Shown here: positions 1 through 8,228 of the stretch, piece after piece
Layout: each line of letters starts with the position of its first letter
Position numbering within the stretch: position 1 is the stretch's first letter
Source of the DNA: Bacteroidota bacterium
Lineage (GTDB): Bacteria; Bacteroidota; Ignavibacteria; Ignavibacteriales; Ignavibacteriaceae
NCBI GenBank assembly: GCA_021813585.1
Contig: JAKAJV010000105.1
Coordinates: 1-41,816 of the forward strand
Direction: 5' to 3'
DNA length: 41,816 nt
Position numbers and translations under genes: made by a program
The notes under the pieces: generated by a model
Told to the model about the DNA's origin: nothing
The model's input: the letters and a program-made list of their open reading frames with translations, nothing else
The model's database searches: none

Positions 1-2
1 TT

Positions 3-620
3 CCGATCTTGGGACCATTGAGCGAGGGCGTGGAAGAAAGGCTGAAGCGCGCTTTATCCCGCTCGCAGGAAGCCATTGAAATGATAAATAACGTACTCAA
101 AGTTTCAAAGCTGAGGCTTCTTGATGAGATATCAATGGATGTTGTTGAGATTTACAACGTGCTGGTCGAAATTGTAAAAAAGCATGCGGTCAGCCTTAAG
201 GCAAAGCATATAATGCTCAATTTAATAGACCAGCGTACTGAACGGAGGCCGATTAAAGGTGACCAGTTCTTATTAGATATTGCTTTCTCCAATTTGATAG
301 GCAACGCAGTTAAGTACGTAGGCAACAACGGATTGATAGAAGTGAAGCTGACCGAGCGGGAAAACAAGCTTTCGGTGGAGGTGTGCGACAACGGAATAGG
401 AATTCCGGCGCATGAAATGGATAAAATTTTTATGGACTTTTTCCGTGCATCGAATATTAGGCAGAAGAGCTACGAAGGCACAGGCCTGGGGCTATCAATA
501 GTTAAGCAAATTGTTGAAAAGCACGGCGGAACGATATCCGTAAAGAGCCCGTCTAGGCTGGCAATTAAAAACAAGCCGGGTGCGTCTTTCTTAATTACGC
601 TGCCAGTAATAGAAAGATGA
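3..620 (+). CDS. Sensor histidine kinase, C-terminal part (cut by window start)
   Basis: The reading frame is open to the left edge, so this is the C-terminal end of a longer gene. What remains is the end of the dimerisation helix (after the H-box, which is not in the window) and a complete HATPase_c domain. An N-box (FSNLIGNAVKYV), a G1 box (VCDNGIGIP) and a G2 box (GTGLGLSIVKQIVEKHGG) are all visible, so the ATP-binding part looks intact. The protein presumably autophosphorylates on the missing histidine and passes phosphate to an unseen response regulator. It ends 14 bases before the stop codon of the convergent hybrid kinase gene. Neither its sensor domain nor its partner can be judged here. 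A TTG at position 9 could be read as a start, but the family architecture argues against it. Confidence 0.85.
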   Translation, partial: PILGPLSEGVEERLKRALSRSQEAIEMINNVLKVSKLRLLDEISMDVVEIYNVLVEIVKKHAVSLKAKHIMLNLIDQRTERRPIKGDQFLLDIAFSNLIGNAVKYVGNNGLIEVKLTERENKLSVEVCDNGIGIPAHEMDKIFMDFFRASNIRQKSYEGTGLGLSIVKQIVEKHGGTISVKSPSRLAIKNKPGASFLITLPVIER

Positions 621-634
621 TTTAGCTGTACGCA

Positions 635-3600
635 TTAAATGCTGGTCAGCCCTTTCCTCAACGATTTTTCAACGGCGTGCTTAAAGCTTGTAAGATCGAC
701 AGGCTTTTGAAAAACGTACTCTATACCCAGCTCGTGGTACTCTTCTATAGCGTTCCTGTCTATATCGCTGCTTAAAATTATTACCGGCGGCTTGCCTTTA
801 ATTTCTGCCTTCCTTAATTGAAGTACGAAGTTGTAGCCGTCCATTACCGGCATAATATGGTCTGTTATTACCAGTGCCGGCGGCGATTGCAGAATCTTAT
901 CCAACGCTTCCTTGCCGTCCGAAGCAAGCTCAACATTATAATCGGGAGTAATATTCTTTAATATTTTGGAATAGAGAAGTCTGTCGGTCTTGCTGTCGTC
1001 TACCAGCAGTATGTTAGCCGATGCGATAGGGAGAGTGAACTTAAAATCCGAGCCTTTGCCGTATTCGCTTTCCACCCAGATGGTTCCGCTGTGCTTTTCT
1101 ATAATTTCCTTAACTAGCGACAGGCCGAGCCCGGTGCCTTTCTCTCCCTCGGTGCCTTCGGAAGTATACTTGGTATCGATGTGGAAGAGCTTCTTTATGT
1201 TTTCAGGCTTTATTCCCGTGCCGCTGTCTTTAATTGAAAACTCCAGGTACCTGTTGCGGGGAGACGAGACGACTGAAATTTTTATTCTGCCGTTCCTCGG
1301 TGTGAATTTAATTGCATTCGATAAAAGGTTGTTGAACACCTGGAGGATAAGGTCCTTGTCGACAAAAACAAAAACATCGCTTTTAATATCCGAACTAATA
1401 TCGATATTCTTTTGAAAGGCTACGCCGCTTAATGCGTTAAGAGAGCTTTCAATAATCTTGTATATCTCAATCCTCTCGGGCTCGAACCGTATCCTGCCGG
1501 TCTGCAGTCTCGTCCAATCCAGAAGCGAGTTGACGAGCGAGAGCATGGACTTTGAAGATTCCCTTATAAATTCGATGTACTGCTTTCTTTCATTTTCGCT
1601 CAGGTCGCCGTCGCTTAAAAGCAGGTCGGTAAACCCTAGAATAGAGCTGAATGGAGTTCTCAGATCGTGTGAGATGATGGAGATAAACCGGTCTTTGGTC
1701 TCGTTCAGTTTAATCAGGTTCTCGGTAGATTTTGTCAGTTCGTCCTCTGCTCTTTTCCTTAAAGAAATATCGCTTACAAGCCCGTAAATCTTTTGGATCT
1801 TCCCTTCATGGTCCCGGATAAGATTTATCTTGGTTCTTACCCAAACTATGTTACCGTGCTTGTTGATAATCTTGAATTCGAATTCGCCCGACAACTGGAT
1901 TTTGCTTTGCAGCAGGTTGTTAAGCTTCTTCTTTAGCGATGAGAAATCGTCGGGATAGATCATCTTGAAGATGAGTCTTGACTCGCCTAGCAAGTCTATC
2001 TGCCTGTAGCCGGTAATCTTTTCTACCGAGGCAGTGTAAAATACCGGTCTTAATAAATTGCCTGTTCTTTCGAAGGTGAAAAGGAAGTCGTCGATATTTT
2101 CAGTAAGATTCCTGTATTTTTCTTCTGAATCTTTTATTGCCTGCTGGGCGCGCTTCCTCTCTGTAATATCGCGGACTGATAGGACCAGATAATTTTTTTC
2201 ATCGCTTACGAAATTGGAAATGGAAACTTCGGCAAAGAAGTTTGCTTTGTCCTTTCTTCTGCCGAGGAAATCGAAACGCTCAGGAACAGCCCTGCTTCCG
2301 TTGATGAGCTGCAGATATCCGTTTATCTTAGGTATATCTGTTTCGGCGACGAAGTCCAGGAGATTTCTGCCCATTAATTCTTTTTCGCTATCGTAGCCGA
2401 AGATTCTTGCAAGCTCGTAATTGGAGTTAATAATTTTTCCTTCGCATTCAATTGCTACGCCGTCTCTAAACGACTCGAACATTGTCCTAAATGTTTGAAG
2501 CTCTTTTTGAAGTGCTCTGGCTTTCGAAACTTCTGTTGAAATTAAATTATAATGGCTCAGAACGCTGTTCTGGTAAGTGGGAGAAATTGTCGTATCCAGG
2601 TAAATTAGTTCGCCGTTCTTGGATTTTGCCCTCAGCTCAATTCGTTTTGTTCCTATCTTTTCAAAGGATTTGAGATTGAATTCCGATTCAAACAGGAATT
2701 GAGGATCGAGAAGATCCTTAACCGTTCTGCTTAAAATTTCTTCTTCCGAATATTTAAATGCTTTCAGGAAGGCGGGATTAGCGTAAATCAAATTGCCGTA
2801 CGCGTCTGCGTTGCAAATCAATTCAGAGGCAAGCGAGATCAGGTTCTTGTAATTTTCTTCGGAAGCTTTTAGCTTTTGCTCTGTCTTCGCTCTTTCGGTA
2901 ATGTCCGTGCACAGTATTAATATCGTGCTGTTGGATTCGTCGGCAGAGGAGAACTTAGCGTCGATAACTTCCTTTAAGCCGTCTTTCTTATAAACGGTTA
3001 AAGTTATCTTCCAGATTTTCGATTTGTTTAATTCGCTTTTAATGCCTTCAAAATATTCCTGGTCGAATACGTCCAGCACTTTGCCGAAAAATTTTCCGAA
3101 CACTTCGCTCCTTGCATATCCGAAAAGAGATTCCGAGGCTTTATTCCAGAAGATAATGTTCCCGTTGGAAGCGACTGCGAAGACCGCGTCTGTAACCGAT
3201 TCAGTAATTACCTGGTATTGTTTTAGCTCGCCTATTTCTTCGGCGAGCAATTTATTTTCCTTTACATATTCGCTTATATCCGTAAAGAAAAAGAACAGGT
3301 ATTGAATTTGGCTGCGCCAATTAATTAACGGCTCAATCCTGCATTCGTAAGTAATTTCTTCGTTAAATAGAGAGAGTTGAATTTTAGCCTTTTTGGTTTT
3401 TTTGTCTTTAAAAACAGCTTGTAAGTTATATTGAATTTGGTCGCGCGATTCGCCGGTAAAAAACTGCTGGACGGGCAGGTCGTTCAAGCTGTAGAGAGGA
3501 ACATTTAACTTGCTGATGTTTTTACCGAATGAGTATTTTATCCTTCCCTCGCCGTCGGTAACAAAAAGTATATCGTTAATTTTGGAAAGAATATTTTCTA

Positions 3601-4030
3601 TCTGATCAATTTTAATATCTTTTTCTTCTTGAAGAAGAGGAGAAGTCTTAAAGTCTTCAAGTATAAGTATGCCTCCTGAGAACTGATCGTTTATAAATAA
3701 CGGCGAGCCTTTGAGAAGTATTGTTAGCCTTCCTCTATCCAGTGTGGGAATTTTTTTAATTTCTTTTTCAAACGAAATGCCGTTCTTCAGTTCCTCCAGT
3801 TCAAGCGACAAATCCACACCCGGGAAAATTTTGGATTCCAAAATATTCATTCCTTCAAGCTCGCTGTGCTCGAACTGATAAAGCACGGCGTACTTGATAA
3901 AAATTTCATTAACGTAGTCTATCTTCCAATCGCTTGAAAAAGTTACTATCCCGATTGGCGCTTGAATTATTGTCGGGGGAATTTTTAATTCCCTTTTCAT
4001 CTTCTGTAAATTCTCAACGATTCGTTCCAT
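635..4030 (-). CDS. Hybrid sensor histidine kinase with about six PAS domains and a C-terminal receiver
   Basis: This protein of 1131 residues has no signal peptide or convincing membrane helix and is probably cytoplasmic. Six PAS-like repeats follow one another, roughly at residues 15-130, 145-265, 272-385, 392-505, 512-630 and 636-765. Several end in the DITERxxxE-type linker typical of PAC motifs. The HisKA H-box is SHDLRTPF with the phospho-acceptor at H788. It is followed by an N-box (NNLLSNAIKFTP), a G1 box (IKDSGTGIKPENI) and a G2 box (GTGLGLSLVKEIIEKHSG). A receiver domain closes the protein, with acceptor D1057 in the VITDHIMPVMDGY stretch and the KP pair near the end. Inference: it integrates several cytoplasmic signals and relays phosphate internally. 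The receiver has no output domain, so a separate Hpt protein or regulator must take the signal. No such partner is adjacent. Confidence 0.93.
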   Translation of the reverse strand: MERIVENLQKMKRELKIPPTIIQAPIGIVTFSSDWKIDYVNEIFIKYAVLYQFEHSELEGMNILESKIFPGVDLSLELEELKNGISFEKEIKKIPTLDRGRLTILLKGSPLFINDQFSGGILILEDFKTSPLLQEEKDIKIDQIENILSKINDILFVTDGEGRIKYSFGKNISKLNVPLYSLNDLPVQQFFTGESRDQIQYNLQAVFKDKKTKKAKIQLSLFNEEITYECRIEPLINWRSQIQYLFFFFTDISEYVKENKLLAEEIGELKQYQVITESVTDAVFAVASNGNIIFWNKASESLFGYARSEVFGKFFGKVLDVFDQEYFEGIKSELNKSKIWKITLTVYKKDGLKEVIDAKFSSADESNSTILILCTDITERAKTEQKLKASEENYKNLISLASELICNADAYGNLIYANPAFLKAFKYSEEEILSRTVKDLLDPQFLFESEFNLKSFEKIGTKRIELRAKSKNGELIYLDTTISPTYQNSVLSHYNLISTEVSKARALQKELQTFRTMFESFRDGVAIECEGKIINSNYELARIFGYDSEKELMGRNLLDFVAETDIPKINGYLQLINGSRAVPERFDFLGRRKDKANFFAEVSISNFVSDEKNYLVLSVRDITERKRAQQAIKDSEEKYRNLTENIDDFLFTFERTGNLLRPVFYTASVEKITGYRQIDLLGESRLIFKMIYPDDFSSLKKKLNNLLQSKIQLSGEFEFKIINKHGNIVWVRTKINLIRDHEGKIQKIYGLVSDISLRKRAEDELTKSTENLIKLNETKDRFISIISHDLRTPFSSILGFTDLLLSDGDLSENERKQYIEFIRESSKSMLSLVNSLLDWTRLQTGRIRFEPERIEIYKIIESSLNALSGVAFQKNIDISSDIKSDVFVFVDKDLILQVFNNLLSNAIKFTPRNGRIKISVVSSPRNRYLEFSIKDSGTGIKPENIKKLFHIDTKYTSEGTEGEKGTGLGLSLVKEIIEKHSGTIWVESEYGKGSDFKFTLPIASANILLVDDSKTDRLLYSKILKNITPDYNVELASDGKEALDKILQSPPALVITDHIMPVMDGYNFVLQLRKAEIKGKPPVIILSSDIDRNAIEEYHELGIEYVFQKPVDLTSFKHAVEKSLRKGLTSI

Positions 4031-4440
4031 TGCACTTTCAGTTTTTCAGTTAACGATTCTATAATAGCAATTATAATGCTAAAGGTATTCCGGAAAAGCA
4101 AAGCACGGGCATGCATATAAGGATGAAAATAATTGTCGCCTTTAATTTATTCAAATTAAACAAGTTATATGGGAGAAAATGCAAATTAACATTGCCCAGT
4201 CCTGCTGTATTCCACATAAAAATAATATTTAATTCCGACTAAACAAATGTATCATTTTGGTTATATCTGCACAATATTAGTCAACACCGTAAATCATACA
4301 GAAAAATCCAATAACTGCCGGTGAATAAACTAGGTATTTAGCACTAAAAAATTACTGGCGTCAAACGGAACTGATATCTAAGCCATAGCAAAAAATGATA
4401 ATTTTAGTTTTGTATTTTTATTAAATTGAATTATTAAAAA
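4031..4440. other. Non-coding gap between the hybrid kinase and the MlaE-like gene
   Basis: This AT-rich stretch of 410 bases lies between divergently oriented genes, so it should hold promoters for both. I see no RNA gene, no long inverted repeat and no reliable promoter boxes. No GG-N10-GC sigma54 pair was found on the plus strand. Confidence 0.5.
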
Positions 4441-5229
4441 TTGGATTTTGTTGTAGTGATAGGTAATTTCTTACAAAAGCTTGGCAGGAAGACTATAAAC
4501 TTTTTCCAGGAGATCGGACAAATTTCCAGACTGTTCTGGGGCATTATTAAAAGTTTTAAAACTATTCCGCGCAGCAAAAATATAATCCTTTACCAGATGG
4601 AACACATCGGCGTCAATTCGCTTCCCCTTGTAACAATAATAGCTATCTTTACCGGAGCCGTGGCAGCCTGGCAGGCAGCCTATCAGCTAAAGGGCATAGC
4701 GCCCATGTCGTTTCTTGGCGGCTCTACCAGCAGGGCAATTATAACGGAACTAGGACCTGTATTAACAGGTATAGTAATAGCCGGAAGAGTCGGCGCATCT
4801 ATTGCGGCAGAATTGGGCACAATGAAAGTTACTGAGCAGATTGATGCTCTGGAGACCATGGCTATAAATCCGGTACGGTATCTTGCAATGCCCAGGTTCC
4901 TTGCATCTATTATTATGCTTCCGTTGCTGGTTGTTTTTGCCGATGCAATTGCAGTATTCGGTGCATACATAGTTTCTAATTATTTTCTCGGCGTGTCGTT
5001 CCATGTATTCTTCCTTTCTGTAAAAAGATTTTTTGCAATATCCGATTTAATTGCAGGACTTGTAAAAACCGTTTTCTTCGGAGGTGTTACTTCGCTTCTC
5101 GGCTGTCATATCGGCTTTAAAACTGAAGGAGGAGCCGAAGGAGTCGGCCAGGCTACTATCAGATCGTTCGTCATGTCTGCTGCGATGATTCTGATTCTCG
5201 ATTATTTCCTCTGGACATTTCTCTTCTGA
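4441..5229 (+). CDS. mlaE: MlaE-family lipid transport permease
   Basis: This 262-residue integral inner-membrane protein of the MlaE (DUF140) family is the permease subunit of ABC systems that move phospholipids between the inner and outer membranes. The N-terminal amphipathic region contains LGRKTI. The family core follows: EHIGVNSLPLV, then TELGPVLTGIVIAGRVGASIAAELGTM and the conserved EQIDALETMAINPVRYL. About five hydrophobic helices are visible. The start used is TTG; a GTG at 4456 is also possible, and no strong ribosome-binding site decides between them. The usual partners MlaF (ATPase) and MlaD (MCE protein) are not next to it: the next gene on the same strand encodes a secreted glycosidase-like protein. 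It would therefore need subunits encoded elsewhere. Family assignment is firm; the substrate is inferred from the family. Confidence 0.9.
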   Translation: MDFVVVIGNFLQKLGRKTINFFQEIGQISRLFWGIIKSFKTIPRSKNIILYQMEHIGVNSLPLVTIIAIFTGAVAAWQAAYQLKGIAPMSFLGGSTSRAIITELGPVLTGIVIAGRVGASIAAELGTMKVTEQIDALETMAINPVRYLAMPRFLASIIMLPLLVVFADAIAVFGAYIVSNYFLGVSFHVFFLSVKRFFAISDLIAGLVKTVFFGGVTSLLGCHIGFKTEGGAEGVGQATIRSFVMSAAMILILDYFLWTFLF

Positions 5230-5373
5230 ACAGAACAGATGTATGAAATTTTGAAAATAGCATATTGCTTTTCCAAATTGCATCGGTAAATTGCCGGCAG
5301 CAATTAGTCTTAATATTTATAAATTTTTATATATATTGAAGAACAAAAAATTTCAATCAGAAAGCCCGATCAA

Positions 5374-8187
5374 ATGAAAGTATCTTACCTATCAAAAATT
5401 ACGGAGTGCGGTCTATACGAATTAATTCTTACCGCTTTTTCTTTAATCTTAATTTTACTGTTCGGTGCAGAAACCAACGCGCAATCCCTGGAATCGTTAC
5501 AGTTTATTGCATCGCGTGGTATGGGAGTTGATTCTTACAAAATACGGAACGAGCCGCAGCAAAAATTTTCTTCGGCTTATCCGCTGTTCTCAATCGAACT
5601 GAACGATACTTTAGCTACAACATTGTCTGCTTACCCCACCCTTAAGAATGATGAATACATATTTCAATTTGCCTGCGGTCTAACAGGAACAATGAAAATA
5701 GATAAGGGCTTTTCTCCCGGCTGGAAGGCGCATATCACTCTTGAAAATAAAAGCGATTCGATTATTAAGATATTAACCTTGGTACCTTTCGGTCAGTCGC
5801 CTCATCATATATACATAACCGCATCCGCACCTTGGAACCTGGCAAGTTCCAAAATATTCCGACCGGGTCTCGGTCCCGTTGGTGTTGTTCTGCCGGATAA
5901 TGCATGGAGCCTCGGCTACTCTGCAATTGATATAGGCAAGAACAGATCAATAGCAGTGCTGGCGCGGCGTATGGGAGGCAAGGGTACCGAATTCCGCCGC
6001 TATTCCGCTTTTATTAAACCCGGCGGTAAAGTAGAGTACGATGTTTATGCGGATGTTTACAGCGGCAAATGGCAGAACGGACTGCGGATGATGTTTCAGC
6101 AAAGATACCTTTACGATCTTAAGCATTTCGACAATACTCTCTTTAACCGGAAAGACCTTGAGTGGATTAGGCACAGTTACGTTGTTACAATTCAATATGC
6201 GTGGGACCATAATTATTACGACATGCGGGACGGGAAATACCGCTTTGATCAGTTCCTTAAGCAGGGTAAAAAATTATTCGGCGGGTATGATGTGTTCTGC
6301 ATATGGCCCACATGGCCTACTCTCGGCCTAGACCAGCGCAACCAGTGGGACCTGTACAACGATCTGCCCGGCGGCTTGAACAAGATGAAGCAGCTTTCAC
6401 AATTCGCCAAGGCTAACGGAACAAAATTTTTTATTTCATTTAATCCCTGGGATAAAAGCACTCGGCCCGAGGATTTTTACGAAGGCATATCGCGGATGAT
6501 ACGCGCAACCGATGCAGACGGAGTAGTGCTCGATACCTACGGCAGCTCTAGCCAGAGGCTTCAGAATGCAGCCGACAGCGTTAAACCGGGCGTAATTATG
6601 TACAGCGAGGGAATGGCGGTGCCGAAGGATATGCCCGGCATAGTTGCCGGCAGAGTGCACGATGCTATTTACCTGCCCCCGCCGCTTAACCTGAATAAAT
6701 TTATCAAGCCGCAGTTCGCTATTTTCAGAGTATGCCAGCTTAGCGAGGGAAGAATACACCGTGAGATTGCAATATCGTTTTTTAACGGCTACGGCACCGA
6801 AGTAAATACAATGGCGCCGGGCAGGCCGGATTGGATGAATGAAGAGTATATGTACCTGGGTAAAACCACAATGCTGCTGCGCGAGAATTCCTCTGTGTTC
6901 CTCTCAGAGAACTGGACACCGCTGCTGCCGGCTTTAACAGACAGCGTATGGGTTAACGAATGGCCGCTTAAGTCCAAAACTGTTTATACAATCTTCAGCT
7001 TAAAGCCGGAAGGATACAACGGACCTTTGTTCGAGGCCCGGACTGAGAAAGGATTTCATTTTGTAGACCTGTGGCGGCACGAAGAAATAAAGCCGGATAC
7101 AGTTGAAGGAAAGACGTACCTGCCTGTTTCGGTTAGAGCATTTAACCGAGCATGGCTCGGCACAAGAAAGGAAGGTAATGTTGATTGCATTGCTAAGCTT
7201 GCCTTGCTGCTTAATGTTAATTTGAACGGGGATAATCTTTCGTTTGATGCCGCAGAAGGCGACAGTATAGTTGTATGGGCAGGCGATCCTTCTTATCAGG
7301 GCTTCTCTAAGAAATTCTCGGTAAAAGAAAACAGCATCCGGCTTATGGAACAGTTCGGAAGGTACGAAGGTAAATTTGTGGTGCAGTTATTTTCCAAGGG
7401 GGAACTGCTGGATGAGCGTATAGCTGAATTAAGACCGGGCACGGCAAGGCTGATAAGCAAGGTTACATTCACAACAAAGACAGATAAGGCACCTGCAGGG
7501 ATGGTAGAAATACCCGCCGGCACTTTTGTTTACACGGTTACCAAGGGCGATCAATTTATACCCTACCCGTTTGTCCCCGACTCGCAGGTAATAACCATGA
7601 AGAAATATTTTATGGATAGATTCCCCGTTACGAACATCGAATTCAAAAAATTTATAGATGCCACACATTATAAGCCTAAGGATAAGACTAATTATCTTAA
7701 GAATTGGATCAACGGCACGTATCCCAAAGGCGAGGGCAATTTACCTGTTGTGTATGTTGGCAGGCAAGATGCCGAGGCATATGCAAAATGGGCAGGTAAA
7801 CGCCTGCCCACCGAGGTTGAATGGCAGTACGCCGGGCAGGGAGGCGATACTTTAAGCTGGCCGTGGGGAAGCGACTTTGATTCAACCAGATGCAATAATT
7901 CTTCGGGCGTTCTTACTCCTGTTGATAAATTCCCGCAGGGGAAGAGTAAGTTCGGCGTGGAGGATATGGTAGGCAACGTTTGGCAGATTACAAACGACGT
8001 TTACGATGACGGAAGCTACTACATGGAAATGATACGCGGCGGAAGTTATTATAATCCTACATCAAGCTGGTGGTATGTTAAAGGCGGGCCGCAGCCGCTT
8101 AATCACCAGCAGTTTCTACTTATGGTCTCACCGGGATTCGACCGGAACGCTACAGTAGGATTCCGCTGCGTAAAGGATGCAGATTAA
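5374..8187 (+). CDS. Exported TIM-barrel glycosidase-like protein fused to a degenerate FGE/SUMF1-type domain
   Basis: The protein has 937 residues. A signal peptide covers about residues 1-37, with likely cleavage after the TNA in ETNAQS. Residues about 60-270 look like a beta-rich N-terminal domain. Residues about 265-600 resemble the TIM barrel of clan-D-type glycosidases, with the pattern DADGVVLDTYG placing D387 as a candidate nucleophile at a strand end. A beta domain follows. Residues 710-937 form an FGE-sulfatase/SUMF1 domain (MVEIPAGTF, FPVTNIEFKKFI, GKRLPTEVEWQYA, MVGNVWQI, IRGGSYY and the terminal VGFRCVKD). In true formylglycine-generating enzymes two cysteines follow the RGGSF motif. 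Here the segment after R888 has none, so sulfatase activation is unlikely and a binding role is more plausible. The substrate is unknown. It leads a probable operon with the next gene (41-base gap). Confidence 0.75.
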   Translation: MKVSYLSKITECGLYELILTAFSLILILLFGAETNAQSLESLQFIASRGMGVDSYKIRNEPQQKFSSAYPLFSIELNDTLATTLSAYPTLKNDEYIFQFACGLTGTMKIDKGFSPGWKAHITLENKSDSIIKILTLVPFGQSPHHIYITASAPWNLASSKIFRPGLGPVGVVLPDNAWSLGYSAIDIGKNRSIAVLARRMGGKGTEFRRYSAFIKPGGKVEYDVYADVYSGKWQNGLRMMFQQRYLYDLKHFDNTLFNRKDLEWIRHSYVVTIQYAWDHNYYDMRDGKYRFDQFLKQGKKLFGGYDVFCIWPTWPTLGLDQRNQWDLYNDLPGGLNKMKQLSQFAKANGTKFFISFNPWDKSTRPEDFYEGISRMIRATDADGVVLDTYGSSSQRLQNAADSVKPGVIMYSEGMAVPKDMPGIVAGRVHDAIYLPPPLNLNKFIKPQFAIFRVCQLSEGRIHREIAISFFNGYGTEVNTMAPGRPDWMNEEYMYLGKTTMLLRENSSVFLSENWTPLLPALTDSVWVNEWPLKSKTVYTIFSLKPEGYNGPLFEARTEKGFHFVDLWRHEEIKPDTVEGKTYLPVSVRAFNRAWLGTRKEGNVDCIAKLALLLNVNLNGDNLSFDAAEGDSIVVWAGDPSYQGFSKKFSVKENSIRLMEQFGRYEGKFVVQLFSKGELLDERIAELRPGTARLISKVTFTTKTDKAPAGMVEIPAGTFVYTVTKGDQFIPYPFVPDSQVITMKKYFMDRFPVTNIEFKKFIDATHYKPKDKTNYLKNWINGTYPKGEGNLPVVYVGRQDAEAYAKWAGKRLPTEVEWQYAGQGGDTLSWPWGSDFDSTRCNNSSGVLTPVDKFPQGKSKFGVEDMVGNVWQITNDVYDDGSYYMEMIRGGSYYNPTSSWWYVKGGPQPLNHQQFLLMVSPGFDRNATVGFRCVKDAD

Positions 8188-8228
8188 ACTTATGCAGCCG
8201 GGTTTAATAAAAAATTTTTAGGAAGAAG

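Noticed and set aside
5289-5305. Terminator hairpin after the MlaE gene (AATTGC/GCAATT around CGGCA)
   Set aside because: The stem is only six bases and mostly AT; T-rich sequence follows, but the evidence is too weak to list.
7794-7816. GCAGG/CCTGC palindrome in the FGE-like domain as a second inserted repeat
   Set aside because: It encodes the conserved GKRLPTEVEW motif of the family, so the symmetry is incidental.
7501-8187. FGE-like domain as a functional sulfatase activator
   Set aside because: The catalytic cysteines after the RGGSF motif are missing, and no sulfatase gene is present in the window.
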